The translations under genes and the position numbers were made by a program. The notes under the pieces are model-generated. The model was not told the DNA's origin, ran no database searches, and was given only the letters and a program-made list of their open reading frames with translations. A stretch of DNA of 5,820 nucleotides from Prevotellamassilia sp. GTDB taxonomy: Bacteria; Bacteroidota; Bacteroidia; Bacteroidales; Bacteroidaceae. Each line of letters begins with the position of its first letter. Positions within the stretch are counted from its first letter, which is position 1. Location of the stretch: contig VSQE01000104.1 in NCBI GenBank assembly GCA_009775705.1, forward strand, positions 1-5,820. Direction: 5' to 3'. Shown here one piece after another: positions 1 through 5,632 of the stretch.

Positions 1-1
1 T

Positions 2-1024
2 CTCGTCAACAACGGCAAGGCCGTCGTGGTCATCAGTCACGACCGCAAGTTCGTGGACAACATTACCACGCGCACCATCGAGGTGACCATGGGCCGCATC
101 TATGACTATAAAGTCAACTATTCCCACTACCTCACGCTCCGTGCCGAGCGGCGTGAGCAGCAGATGAAGCAGTACGAGGAGCAGCAGAAGATGATCCAGG
201 AGACGAAGGACTTCATCGAGCGTTTCAAGGGAACTTATTCCAAGACGTTTCAGGTGCAGAGCCGCGTGAAGATGCTTGAAAAGCTGGAACTCATCGAGGT
301 GGACGAAGAGGACACGTCGGCCCTGCGCCTGCGCTTTCCGCCTTCGCCCCGTTCGGGCAGCTATCCCGTTGTGGCCGAGGGGGTGGGCAAGTCCTTCGAA
401 GGTCATTGCGTTTTCTCCGGTGTGAGCCTCACCATCGAACGCGGCGACAAGGTGGCCTTCGTGGGCCGCAACGGCGAGGGAAAGTCCACGCTGGTGAAGT
501 GCATCATGGGCCAGCTGGAGCACGAGGGAACGCTCAAGCTGGGCCACAATGTCAAGATTGGCTATTTCGCCCAGAACCAGGCCTCCCAGCTCGACGAGAA
601 CCTCACGGTCTATCAGACCATTGACGATGTGGCCAAAGGCGATGTGCGCCTCAAAATCCGTGACCTGCTGGGGGCCTTCATGTTCGGCGGAGAGGCCAGT
701 ACCAAGAAGGTGAAGGTGCTGAGCGGCGGCGAGCGCACACGGCTCGCCCTGCTGAAACTGTTGCTCGAACCGGTCAATCTGCTCATTCTGGACGAACCCA
801 CCAATCATCTGGATCTCCGGACAAAGGACATTTTGAAACAGGCCTTGCAGGAGTTCGACGGCACGCTTGTCACCGTCAGCCATGACCGCGACTTTCTGGA
901 CGGACTGGTCACGAAGGTCTACGAGTTCGGCGGCGGCCGCGTGCGCGAGCACTTGTGTGGCATCTACGAGTTTTTAGAAGCGAAAAAACTGGAGGACATG
1001 CGCGAGCTGGAACGCGTTAATTAG
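2..1024 (+). CDS. ABC-F family ATPase, C-terminal part (5' end outside window)
   Basis: ABC-F proteins are soluble tandem ATPases without membrane domains; characterised members act on the ribosome in translation control or antibiotic protection. The open frame runs in from the window edge, starting at codon 2-4. It begins in the last part of nucleotide-binding domain 1, with its H-loop SHDRKF. An Arg/Lys/Gln/Glu-rich interdomain linker follows at roughly 119-310 (the P-site-reaching coiled coil of this family). Domain 2 is complete: Walker A GRNGEGKST (464-490), signature LSGGE (719-733), Walker B and catalytic Glu LLILDEP (779-799), and H-loop SHDRDF (from about 878). About 200 N-terminal residues are probably missing. 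There is no long C-terminal coiled coil as in Uup. The linker resembles YheS/YdiF-type housekeeping members, but the subfamily is not certain. The TAG stop (1022-1024) lies inside a heptamer repeat. GTG at 26 is an internal Val, not a start. Confidence 0.95.
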   Translation, partial: LVNNGKAVVVISHDRKFVDNITTRTIEVTMGRIYDYKVNYSHYLTLRAERREQQMKQYEEQQKMIQETKDFIERFKGTYSKTFQVQSRVKMLEKLELIEVDEEDTSALRLRFPPSPRSGSYPVVAEGVGKSFEGHCVFSGVSLTIERGDKVAFVGRNGEGKSTLVKCIMGQLEHEGTLKLGHNVKIGYFAQNQASQLDENLTVYQTIDDVAKGDVRLKIRDLLGAFMFGGEASTKKVKVLSGGERTRLALLKLLLEPVNLLILDEPTNHLDLRTKDILKQALQEFDGTLVTVSHDRDFLDGLVTKVYEFGGGRVREHLCGIYEFLEAKKLEDMRELERVN

Positions 1025-1107
1025 GAATTATCAATTATCAATTAGGAATTAGCAATTAGCAATTGGGAATTTTCATTTCTAATTACTAATTGATAATTTC
1101 TAATTAT
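1017..1107. repeat. Inverted array of AATTA heptamers
   Basis: Eight tandem 7-mers of the form NNAATTA fill 1017-1072 (for example GGAATTA, TCAATTA twice, GGAATTA, GCAATTA; the last two end in G and T). At 1072/1073 the orientation flips to five 7-mers of the form TAATTNN, the first degenerate, to 1107. The halves are complementary and could fold into an AT-rich hairpin. The first unit supplies the last codon and stop of the ABC-F gene. The unit structure is read directly; function is unknown. It lacks the GC-rich stem of an intrinsic terminator. Confidence 0.85.
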
Positions 1108-1147
1108 TTAACGTGTCTACAGGAAGTTTAACACTGAGGCTTTTCGG

Positions 1148-1174
1148 AAAAAGGGCGTGAACGGACCTTTTTTT
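1148..1174 (+). terminator. Weak candidate terminator downstream of ABC-F
   Basis: AAAAAGG (1148-1154) can pair with CCTTTTT (1166-1172) around an 11-nt loop, and Ts continue to 1174. The stem has only two G-C pairs, so this is a weak intrinsic terminator at best. It is the nearest such structure downstream of the ABC-F stop on the plus strand. Confidence 0.25.
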
Positions 1175-1180
1175 CACAAG

Positions 1181-1229
1181 ATAGTATCTTTTTTGAAAAA
1201 GTTCCGACCTTTTTTAAAAAAGATACTAT
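1181..1229. repeat. Long AT-rich hairpin flanked by 10-bp direct repeats
   Basis: Positions 1181-1200 and 1210-1229 are inverted copies with 19 of 20 positions matching (outer part ATAGTATC / GATACTAT), separated by 9 bases. The 10-mer TTTTTTTCAC occurs in direct orientation on both sides (1168-1177 and 1231-1240). This resembles a very small inserted palindrome with target duplication, though the T-runs make the duplication less telling. No gene lies inside. Confidence 0.7.
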
Positions 1230-1251
1230 GTTTTTTTCACGTTAAGCGACG

Positions 1252-1278
1252 AAAAAAACCGCCCATTAGGCGGCTTTT
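1252..1278 (-). terminator. Intrinsic terminator of the small RNA (bidirectional)
   Basis: Read on the minus strand, AAAAGCCGCC (1278-1269) pairs with GGCGGTTTTT (1263-1254) around the 5-nt loop TAATG, with one G-U pair. A run of seven Ts (1258-1252) follows the GC stem. On the plus strand the same stem is followed by only four Ts after a mismatched C, so it may also stop plus-strand transcripts coming from the ABC-F side. Confidence 0.8.
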
Positions 1279-1300
1279 CAGGGGTCTTCTACTTTGGTAG
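1252..1300 (-). ncRNA. Predicted ~49-nt small RNA
   Basis: On the minus strand a consensus promoter (1303-1334) is followed at once by a short transcribable unit. It has a 5' hairpin, CTAC-CAAA-GTAG (1300-1289), then a single-stranded stretch AAGACCCCTGAAAA (1288-1275), then a strong intrinsic terminator ending in seven Ts. The expected start is within a few bases of 1300, giving about 49 nt. No open reading frame fits, and the next gene downstream is on the opposite strand, so it is not an mRNA leader. I do not recognise it as a named RNA family. The C-rich ACCCCT segment is the obvious unpaired region for base pairing. The call rests on promoter plus terminator plus hairpin; expression is untested. 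Confidence 0.5.
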
Positions 1301-1302
1301 TG

Positions 1303-1334
1303 CAAATATACAGCCTCCGAAGGCGAAAAGCAAA
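1303..1334 (-). promoter_or_regulatory. Bacteroidetes-type promoter (minus strand)
   Basis: On the minus strand a -33 box TTTG (1334-1331) is followed by 20 bases and then the -7 box TATATTTG (1310-1303), a full match to TAnnTTTG. The predicted start is about 1297-1300, exactly where the 5' hairpin of the small RNA begins. Confidence 0.75.
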
Positions 1335-1537
1335 TGTTAATTAACCTACGTTTACATTCGGCCCGAAATGCCCTTTTGGCTTATCGCCGCTAAACGTGAA
1401 ACGGCGCAAGGCCTTTCAGGTTCCGAAAGAATCGGGCAGGGTATCGTTGTCTGTCTGCTTTCCGGAATTTCCGGCGGTCTTTTCTCGTCCCTTTTTTCGT
1501 GTTGGCGTAGGGTTGTTCCCGAATGTAAATCTTAAAA
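1335..1537. other. Intergenic stretch without a convincing gene
   Basis: This lies between the small RNA promoter and the operator-like region. It contains the perfect palindrome GTTAATTAAC (1336-1345), a small CGCCG/CGGCG hairpin (1385-1406), and a perfect 11-bp inverted pair TTTACATTCGG (1351-1361) / CCGAATGTAAA (1519-1529). A 55-codon open frame at 1368-1535 (+) has no promoter or recognisable homology. I see no tRNA or other RNA gene here. Confidence 0.5.
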
Positions 1538-1562
1538 CTATTTGAATAGTATTAACTACTAT
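1538..1562. promoter_or_regulatory. Candidate repressor operator (overlapping dyads)
   Basis: Two overlapping palindromes lie just upstream of the -33 box of the BlaI/M56 operon: CTATT-TG-AATAG (1538-1549) and ATAGTA-N5-TACTAT (1546-1562). A further TACTAT (1591-1596) overlaps the -7 box at 1594-1601. BlaI/MecI repressors are dimers that bind dyads in their own promoters, so this is the natural place for the site. The sequence differs from the TACA/TGTA core known from staphylococci, so the assignment is inferred from position and symmetry only. Confidence 0.4.
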
Positions 1563-1569
1563 GAATTTA

Positions 1570-1601
1570 TTTGGAAGCTGTTTCCGGATATACTATATTT
1601 G
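1570..1601 (+). promoter_or_regulatory. Promoter of the BlaI-M56-lipoprotein operon
   Basis: The -33 box TTTG (1570-1573), 20 intervening bases and the -7 box TATATTTG (1594-1601) match the Bacteroidetes consensus fully. The predicted start is near 1608, giving a 5' leader of about 67 nt before the ATG at 1675. Half-sites of the candidate operator flank the -33 box and overlap the -7 box. Confidence 0.8.
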
Positions 1602-1627
1602 CCGTAGAAAAAATAGGGAAAAGGAGG

Positions 1628-1645
1628 CTGTCAACGGCCGGACAG
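1628..1645 (+). other. Leader hairpin in the operon 5' UTR
   Basis: CTGTC (1628-1632) pairs with GACAG (1641-1645) around an 8-nt loop. It directly follows a perfect AAGGAGG (1621-1627) that is too far (about 48 nt) from the ATG at 1675 to serve it and has no suitable start codon just downstream. The hairpin could affect leader stability. Five base pairs is a modest stem. Confidence 0.3.
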
Positions 1646-1674
1646 TTTCTTAAGTGCAATTAAATGAAAGTATT

Positions 1675-2064
1675 ATGAATTCAGACACGAAGAAAAAGTC
1701 GCTGACGAAAGCGGAGCTGCACCTGATGAACATTCTTTGGGACAAGGGCGAGGCCACGGTGCGCGACCTTGTCGGGGTGTTGCCCGAACCGAAGCCTGCC
1801 TATACCACGGTGCTGACTGTGATGCAGGTGCTGACAAAAAAGAAAATTGTGGAGCCTTACCGGCAGGGTAAGGTCAATGTGTTCAAGCCGTTGATGTCGC
1901 GCGACCAGTATATCAGCGGCTTCATGGAGGAAACGCGCAACACCCTTTTCAAGGGCTCCATGCGCAACTTCCTGCTCTTCTTTGCCCGCAACGAGAAGAT
2001 CGACAAGGCGGAGCTGCGTGAGATACTGAAGGAAATGGCGGAGACGGATGGAGGAACCGAGTGA
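1675..2064 (+). CDS. BlaI/MecI/CopY-family transcriptional repressor
   Basis: This 129-residue protein has the usual length of the BlaI/MecI family. These are dimeric winged-helix repressors that bind operator dyads and are inactivated by proteolysis when the partner membrane protease senses a signal. The N-terminal winged helix covers about residues 8-78: the helix LTKAELHLMNILW, the recognition region around PAYTTVLTVMQVL, and the wing around QGKVNVFKP. The C-terminal half (about 80-125) would be the helical dimerisation part; NFLLFFARNEK lies where BlaI/MecI are cleaved between helices. I chose ATG 1675 because a GTG 21 bases earlier has no better support and the ATG gives the typical N-terminus. 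The stop overlaps the next start (TGATG), so the two should be co-translated. It probably represses its own operon; no beta-lactamase gene is nearby. Confidence 0.93.
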   Translation: MNSDTKKKSLTKAELHLMNILWDKGEATVRDLVGVLPEPKPAYTTVLTVMQVLTKKKIVEPYRQGKVNVFKPLMSRDQYISGFMEETRNTLFKGSMRNFLLFFARNEKIDKAELREILKEMAETDGGTE

Positions 2065-3584
2065 TGGATGCGCTGCTTTATGTTCTGGAACTGGGCGGCC
2101 GGATGCTGCTGTTGTCCGCTTTGCTGATGTTTGCCTATGTGGTCTTCCTGCGCCGCAGGGCCGACTACCGTCTGTGCCGGCGGCTGTTGCTCTCCGTCCC
2201 GTTTTTCTGTCTGGCTGTGCCGGCCCTTCATCTTGCCTACGGGCGGTTGTCCGAACTCCGTGAGCCGCGATATGTGGAACTGACGCGGGCACAGGCCGAC
2301 GAGTATTTCCGCACGTTGCCCGCAAACACTACGGTACATGCCGCTTTGCCGCAGGCGCGTCCCGAGACTCCGTTTGTCTCGTCGCCGGCCTTTGAGCGTC
2401 CTCTTCGGGCGGTGGTGTGGGGAGTTCCTGCAGTGTCCGTCCTGTTGCTGCTCCTGATGGGCGTTCAGCTGCTGGCGCTCGGTTTGCGTTGCCGGCGCAT
2501 GGCGCGGCGGTGTCCCGCTGCGGACGGCGGCATCGTGCGCTGTCCGGAGGTTGGCACGCCTTTCTCCTTCAGCCGCCGCATCTTTCTGCCGGCCGAAAGG
2601 CTGACGGAGGGTGCCGAACGGATGATCGTGATGCACGAGCAGGCGCATATCCGGCTGGGACATTCGGCCGAGGGGCTGCTCATGGACGTGTGCTGCCGGT
2701 TGCTTTGGTTCAATCCCTTCGTGTGGATGGCGAGAAAGGAACTGCGCAATGTCCAGGAGTTCGAGGCCGACAGGCTGGTGCTGGATGCCGGAACGGAAAT
2801 CCTGGCCTATCAGACGTTGCTCTTGGAGGAAACCATGAAGGAGTGTCCGGTCTTTGCCGACGGCTTCAACTGTTCCTTTGTGCGGCGACGTTTCGTGGAG
2901 ATGAAGTCCGCGGGCCGGCACAAGTGCGCTCCTGCCTCGCGCTGGCTGGCCGTTCTGGCGGCTGTCGGCATGACGGGGCTGGCTTCGGCCGGTCAGGGCC
3001 GGCAGGCCGTTGTGCTGAAGATTGTGGACGGGGCCGCATCGTCTGTGGCCCGCGTTTCCGCGACGCCGGATTCTTCGGTACAGGTCGCGCCGTGCCAGAG
3101 CCTGCCCTTGCCGGACAGCGTAGGCCGGATGTCGGCCGGCGAGGATCTTTCCGCATCGGCGGCCCGCACGGCGGTGCCGGAAGACAAGCGGCCGGCGCGG
3201 GCAGAGGACGGCTGGCCCATCCTTTACGATCTGCCGCTGGCCACGGGCCATGGCTCGCGCGGAATACGCATGCGCCATACGGACACCGAGACGCATTTGA
3301 TATTTGAGCAGATTGTGGACAGTGACGACGAGTTCTTCAAGTTCGGCGGTCCGGAATGCTACCTGGTGGACAGCGACACCGGAGTCCACTATCAGGCGCG
3401 CCGTTCCGTTCCGGCCCAGGCCTGGGACCATTTTCACCTCCGCGGCATGGAGGGCAATCGGATCACGGTCACGGTAGTCTTTCCCCGTTTGCCCAACAGT
3501 GTCAGGAAAATCGCCCTGTATCGCGTCACCGACCATTTGCAGAGCGACAGGCGTTTCTATGTGAAAGACATCCTGGAGAAATAA
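2064..3584 (+). CDS. M56-family membrane metallopeptidase (BlaR1-like sensor/antirepressor)
   Basis: A 506-residue membrane zinc protease of the BlaR1/MecR1 (M56) family, paired with the repressor just upstream. The start ATG overlaps the repressor stop by one base and has GGAGG (2050-2054) nine bases upstream; GTG 2061 is possible but less likely. Hydrophobic helices lie at about residues 4-28, 41-59, 116-141 and 294-312. The zinc site HEQAH (191-195) sits between helices 3 and 4, followed by NPFVW and by QEFEAD, where E232 is the likely third ligand. These features indicate an active gluzincin facing the cytoplasm. After helix 4 an extracytoplasmic region of about 195 residues replaces the penicillin-binding domain of BlaR1; no SxxK-type transpeptidase site is visible. 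Residues 433-485 align with the downstream lipoprotein. The family role is to cleave, or trigger loss of, the partner repressor; the ligand here is unknown. The gene is very GC-rich. Confidence 0.92.
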   Translation: MDALLYVLELGGRMLLLSALLMFAYVVFLRRRADYRLCRRLLLSVPFFCLAVPALHLAYGRLSELREPRYVELTRAQADEYFRTLPANTTVHAALPQARPETPFVSSPAFERPLRAVVWGVPAVSVLLLLLMGVQLLALGLRCRRMARRCPAADGGIVRCPEVGTPFSFSRRIFLPAERLTEGAERMIVMHEQAHIRLGHSAEGLLMDVCCRLLWFNPFVWMARKELRNVQEFEADRLVLDAGTEILAYQTLLLEETMKECPVFADGFNCSFVRRRFVEMKSAGRHKCAPASRWLAVLAAVGMTGLASAGQGRQAVVLKIVDGAASSVARVSATPDSSVQVAPCQSLPLPDSVGRMSAGEDLSASAARTAVPEDKRPARAEDGWPILYDLPLATGHGSRGIRMRHTDTETHLIFEQIVDSDDEFFKFGGPECYLVDSDTGVHYQARRSVPAQAWDHFHLRGMEGNRITVTVVFPRLPNSVRKIALYRVTDHLQSDRRFYVKDILEK

Positions 3585-3618
3585 ACTCAGACAAATTTCT
3601 TATTTAAACAAGACTATT

Positions 3619-4272
3619 ATGAAAAACCTTATTATGGTGCTCCTCGTCGGCATGTTCCTGACGGAGTCGTGTATCACCAACAACTATTATTATTACAACG
3701 GGAGCGCTCCCGGGAAGATGGAGACCATCCGTTATGACTGTTCCGCACCGGACATCAGGGTGCCCGAGGTGGAGAAGGCGAGCCGGAACTATGATCCCAC
3801 GGACTACAAGACCTTTGCCGTCTATACGAAACTGCACACGGTGGAACCTCCCGTGGGAGAGTCGGTGAGAGAGAAGGATGCCATCTGGTGCACGAAGAAA
3901 GGGACTTATCTGGTCACTGTCTCCAAGATGATATGGAACGAGCGTTATTATCAGAGCCAGTCCGCCACCTACATCCGCGACAGCCGCACGGGCAAGAAAT
4001 ATCCCCTCGTCAAGGTGTGGGGCCTGCCTCTGGACGAGACTTACTGGATGCATTCCGTGGCAGGCGAGTGGTTCTGCCGGGTGTATGAGTTCCCGCCGCT
4101 GGATCCCGGCTGTACGCGCATTGACCTGATATGGAGCGCGGGAAAGAAGCTCGAACACATAAAAGGCACCACAGGCTGGGGCCGTTCGGACGATGAGCTC
4201 AACATCAGCGTTGCGGAGCTTCAGGCCAACCAGCACAAGATGAAATACAAGCCGACGGTCATCGTGAAGTGA
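3619..4272 (+). CDS. Predicted lipoprotein sharing the M56 C-terminal domain
   Basis: A 217-residue exported protein, 34 bases downstream of the M56 gene and probably in its operon. The N-terminus is a short hydrophobic signal (residues 3-14) ending in LTESC, with Cys18 as the likely lipidated residue. The lipobox is not ideal (Thr at -3), so an ordinary signal peptide is possible. A Tyr-rich NNYYYYN follows, and no acidic surface-export signal is seen next to the Cys. Residues 96-171 look like a beta-rich domain. Residues 118-170 match M56 residues 433-485 at a constant offset of 315 without gaps: Y..DS.TG..Y, then G, FP.L, I and L. I do not recognise a named family. It may be the regulated output, a co-sensor or a competitor for the M56 ligand; these are inferences from position and similarity. 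Confidence 0.85.
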   Translation: MKNLIMVLLVGMFLTESCITNNYYYYNGSAPGKMETIRYDCSAPDIRVPEVEKASRNYDPTDYKTFAVYTKLHTVEPPVGESVREKDAIWCTKKGTYLVTVSKMIWNERYYQSQSATYIRDSRTGKKYPLVKVWGLPLDETYWMHSVAGEWFCRVYEFPPLDPGCTRIDLIWSAGKKLEHIKGTTGWGRSDDELNISVAELQANQHKMKYKPTVIVK

Positions 4273-4296
4273 CGGCCGTGCGGACCGGACATACGT

Positions 4297-4342
4297 AAAA
4301 GAGGGAAAGGGAAACCTTCGTGGCGGCCTTTTCCCTCTTTTT
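4297..4342. terminator. Bidirectional terminator between convergent genes
   Basis: AAAAGAGGGAAA followed by GG (4297-4310) pairs with CC and TTTTCCCTCTTTT (4327-4341), with one bulged base and a loop of about 16 nt. Five Ts (4338-4342) follow on the plus strand and four on the minus strand. It sits 24 bases after the lipoprotein stop and 42 bases beyond the ATPase stop, so it can end both transcripts. Confidence 0.85.
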
Positions 4343-4384
4343 GCGCAGGTGCCGTTGCCGGTGTAATTGCGGAGAGAGGAGGGA

Positions 4385-5596
4385 TCAGAAGACCTCGCTT
4401 GTCAGGAACCGGCGGAGGGTGAGGTGGACTACTCCTTCATAGTTCTGCGGTTTCGTCATCGGGTTCATCGAGATGACATATTTGGGATAGTTGTCCTGAA
4501 TTTTCAGCAGGTTGCCGAACTCCCGTTCCGTGGTCTTCTCGTCGACAATGAGATAGGCCACCTGAAAGTAGGCCGGCTGGCCGTTTCTTTCAGCTATAAA
4601 GTCAATCTCACCGTTCGGCAGCGTCCCTATCGTGATTCTGTAGCCCAGATTCTTTAGATGGAGATAAACGGCATTCTCTATCACTTTCTCGATGTCGCCG
4701 GTACGGTTGCCGCCCACGAGCAGATTGCGAAGCCCGAGGTCCTCGAAGTAGTATTTATCATGGGTCTCAAGAAGCCGTTTGCCATGAATGTCATATCTCG
4801 GTACCTTGTTGATGATGTAAGCATTGGAGGCGGCTCTGAGGTAATTGATGGCAGACAGGGGTGTAAGTTCCATCCGTTGGGATTTCAGATACTTTGACAA
4901 GGAAGAGGCCGAAACAAGCTGGCCAGTGTTGTCGCTCACATACGCCATCAGATTTTCAAACAGCGTGACATTGCGCAGCTTCTCGCGCTGCACCACGTCC
5001 TTCAGGACAATCGTGTTATAGATGTTCTGCACATACTCCCATACCATATCTTCGTTTTCAAGCCCGAGACGGTACAGATGGGGCAATCCTCCGAACTCAA
5101 GATATTTGGAAAGGCTCTCTTCGGAATCTACGAGTTGATGGAAGGTCAGAAATTCTTTGTAAGAAAGACTCTGGATATGGATTTCGATGTAGCGGCCGCC
5201 GAGATAGGTGGACAGTTCGGAAGAAAGCATCTTCGCATTGCTCCCGGTGACAATGATCTGACATTCCTCGTCGGCATTGAGACTGCGGAGCGTGTTCTCG
5301 AATCCCGCTATGTCCTGCACCTCGTCAATGAGTAGGTAATTGTTGGCGGTTTCCACGAATTTCTCGTCAAGGTATAGTGACAGGTCGTCATCGTTTCTGA
5401 TGTTGTCGTATTTCTTTTTTTCTTTGTTGATATAGATGATGTTGGCTTCCGGATCTTTCTTCTCTATTTCCGTAGCAAGCAGGCGGAGCACATAACTCTT
5501 GCCTACGCGCCGTTGTCCGGTAAGGGCAATCATCATGCCCTTGCCTACATATTTCAGGATATGGCCAACGTATTGTTGTCTTGCAATGATTTCCAT
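4385..5596 (-). CDS. AAA_14/DUF4143 ATPase
   Basis: A 403-residue P-loop ATPase of the AAA_14 plus DUF4143 architecture, a family common in many copies in Bacteroidetes and archaea whose cellular role is not established. Visible elements are Walker A GQRRVGKS (27-34), Walker B YLLIDEVQ with D91/E92, a sensor-like TGSN (117-120), and a C-terminal PD-(D/E)XK-like region GEIDFIAERNG...FQVAY (about 329-348). In that region the usual E-x-K is replaced by Q-V-A, so nuclease activity is doubtful. An earlier in-frame ATG (5635) adds 13 residues, but I reject it: the promoter -7 box lies at 5601-5608, so transcription should start at about the ATG at 5596, giving a leaderless mRNA. Base composition, especially in the 5' half, is clearly more AT-rich than the plus-strand operon, consistent with transfer. 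It is transcribed towards the lipoprotein gene. Confidence 0.93.
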   Translation of the reverse strand: MEIIARQQYVGHILKYVGKGMMIALTGQRRVGKSYVLRLLATEIEKKDPEANIIYINKEKKKYDNIRNDDDLSLYLDEKFVETANNYLLIDEVQDIAGFENTLRSLNADEECQIIVTGSNAKMLSSELSTYLGGRYIEIHIQSLSYKEFLTFHQLVDSEESLSKYLEFGGLPHLYRLGLENEDMVWEYVQNIYNTIVLKDVVQREKLRNVTLFENLMAYVSDNTGQLVSASSLSKYLKSQRMELTPLSAINYLRAASNAYIINKVPRYDIHGKRLLETHDKYYFEDLGLRNLLVGGNRTGDIEKVIENAVYLHLKNLGYRITIGTLPNGEIDFIAERNGQPAYFQVAYLIVDEKTTEREFGNLLKIQDNYPKYVISMNPMTKPQNYEGVVHLTLRRFLTSEVF

Positions 5597-5600
5597 ATCG

Positions 5601-5632
5601 CAAAAATACCTTATTTTATTAATCATACCAAA
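5601..5632 (-). promoter_or_regulatory. Promoter of the ATPase gene (leaderless)
   Basis: On the minus strand TTTG (5632-5629) is followed by 20 bases and TATTTTTG (5608-5601), a full match to TAnnTTTG. Four bases later comes the ATG (5596), so the transcript should begin at or next to the start codon. The -33 box, the spacer and the first base of the -7 box lie inside the left arm of the 30-bp inverted repeat. Confidence 0.75.

Noticed and set aside
1368..1535. 55-codon plus-strand frame with a hydrophobic middle
   Set aside because: It has no promoter or ribosome site, ends within the region before the operator dyads, and matches nothing I know. It is best treated as chance unless conserved.
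2417..3307. 296-codon plus-strand frame inside the M56 gene
   Set aside because: It is an out-of-frame reading of the same GC-rich DNA, rich in Gly, Arg and Ala. The M56 frame contains the conserved motifs.
1857..3536. 559-codon open frame on the minus strand opposite the repressor and M56 genes
   Set aside because: It lies antisense to two clear genes in very GC-rich DNA, where long shadow frames are expected. Its translation is rich in Arg, Pro, Gln and His with no recognisable domain.
1675..3584. Beta-lactam resistance regulator (true BlaI/BlaR1)
   Set aside because: The M56 protein lacks the penicillin-binding domain and no beta-lactamase or penicillin-binding protein gene is adjacent.
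3604..4236. 210-codon minus-strand frame opposite the lipoprotein gene
   Set aside because: It has no domain or promoter, and the plus-strand frame has a signal peptide and similarity to the M56 sensor.
4367..5335. Three plus-strand frames opposite the ATPase gene (4367-4657, 4658-4897, 5078-5335)
   Set aside because: All are antisense to an intact ATPase with Walker motifs; no promoter or family signal supports them.
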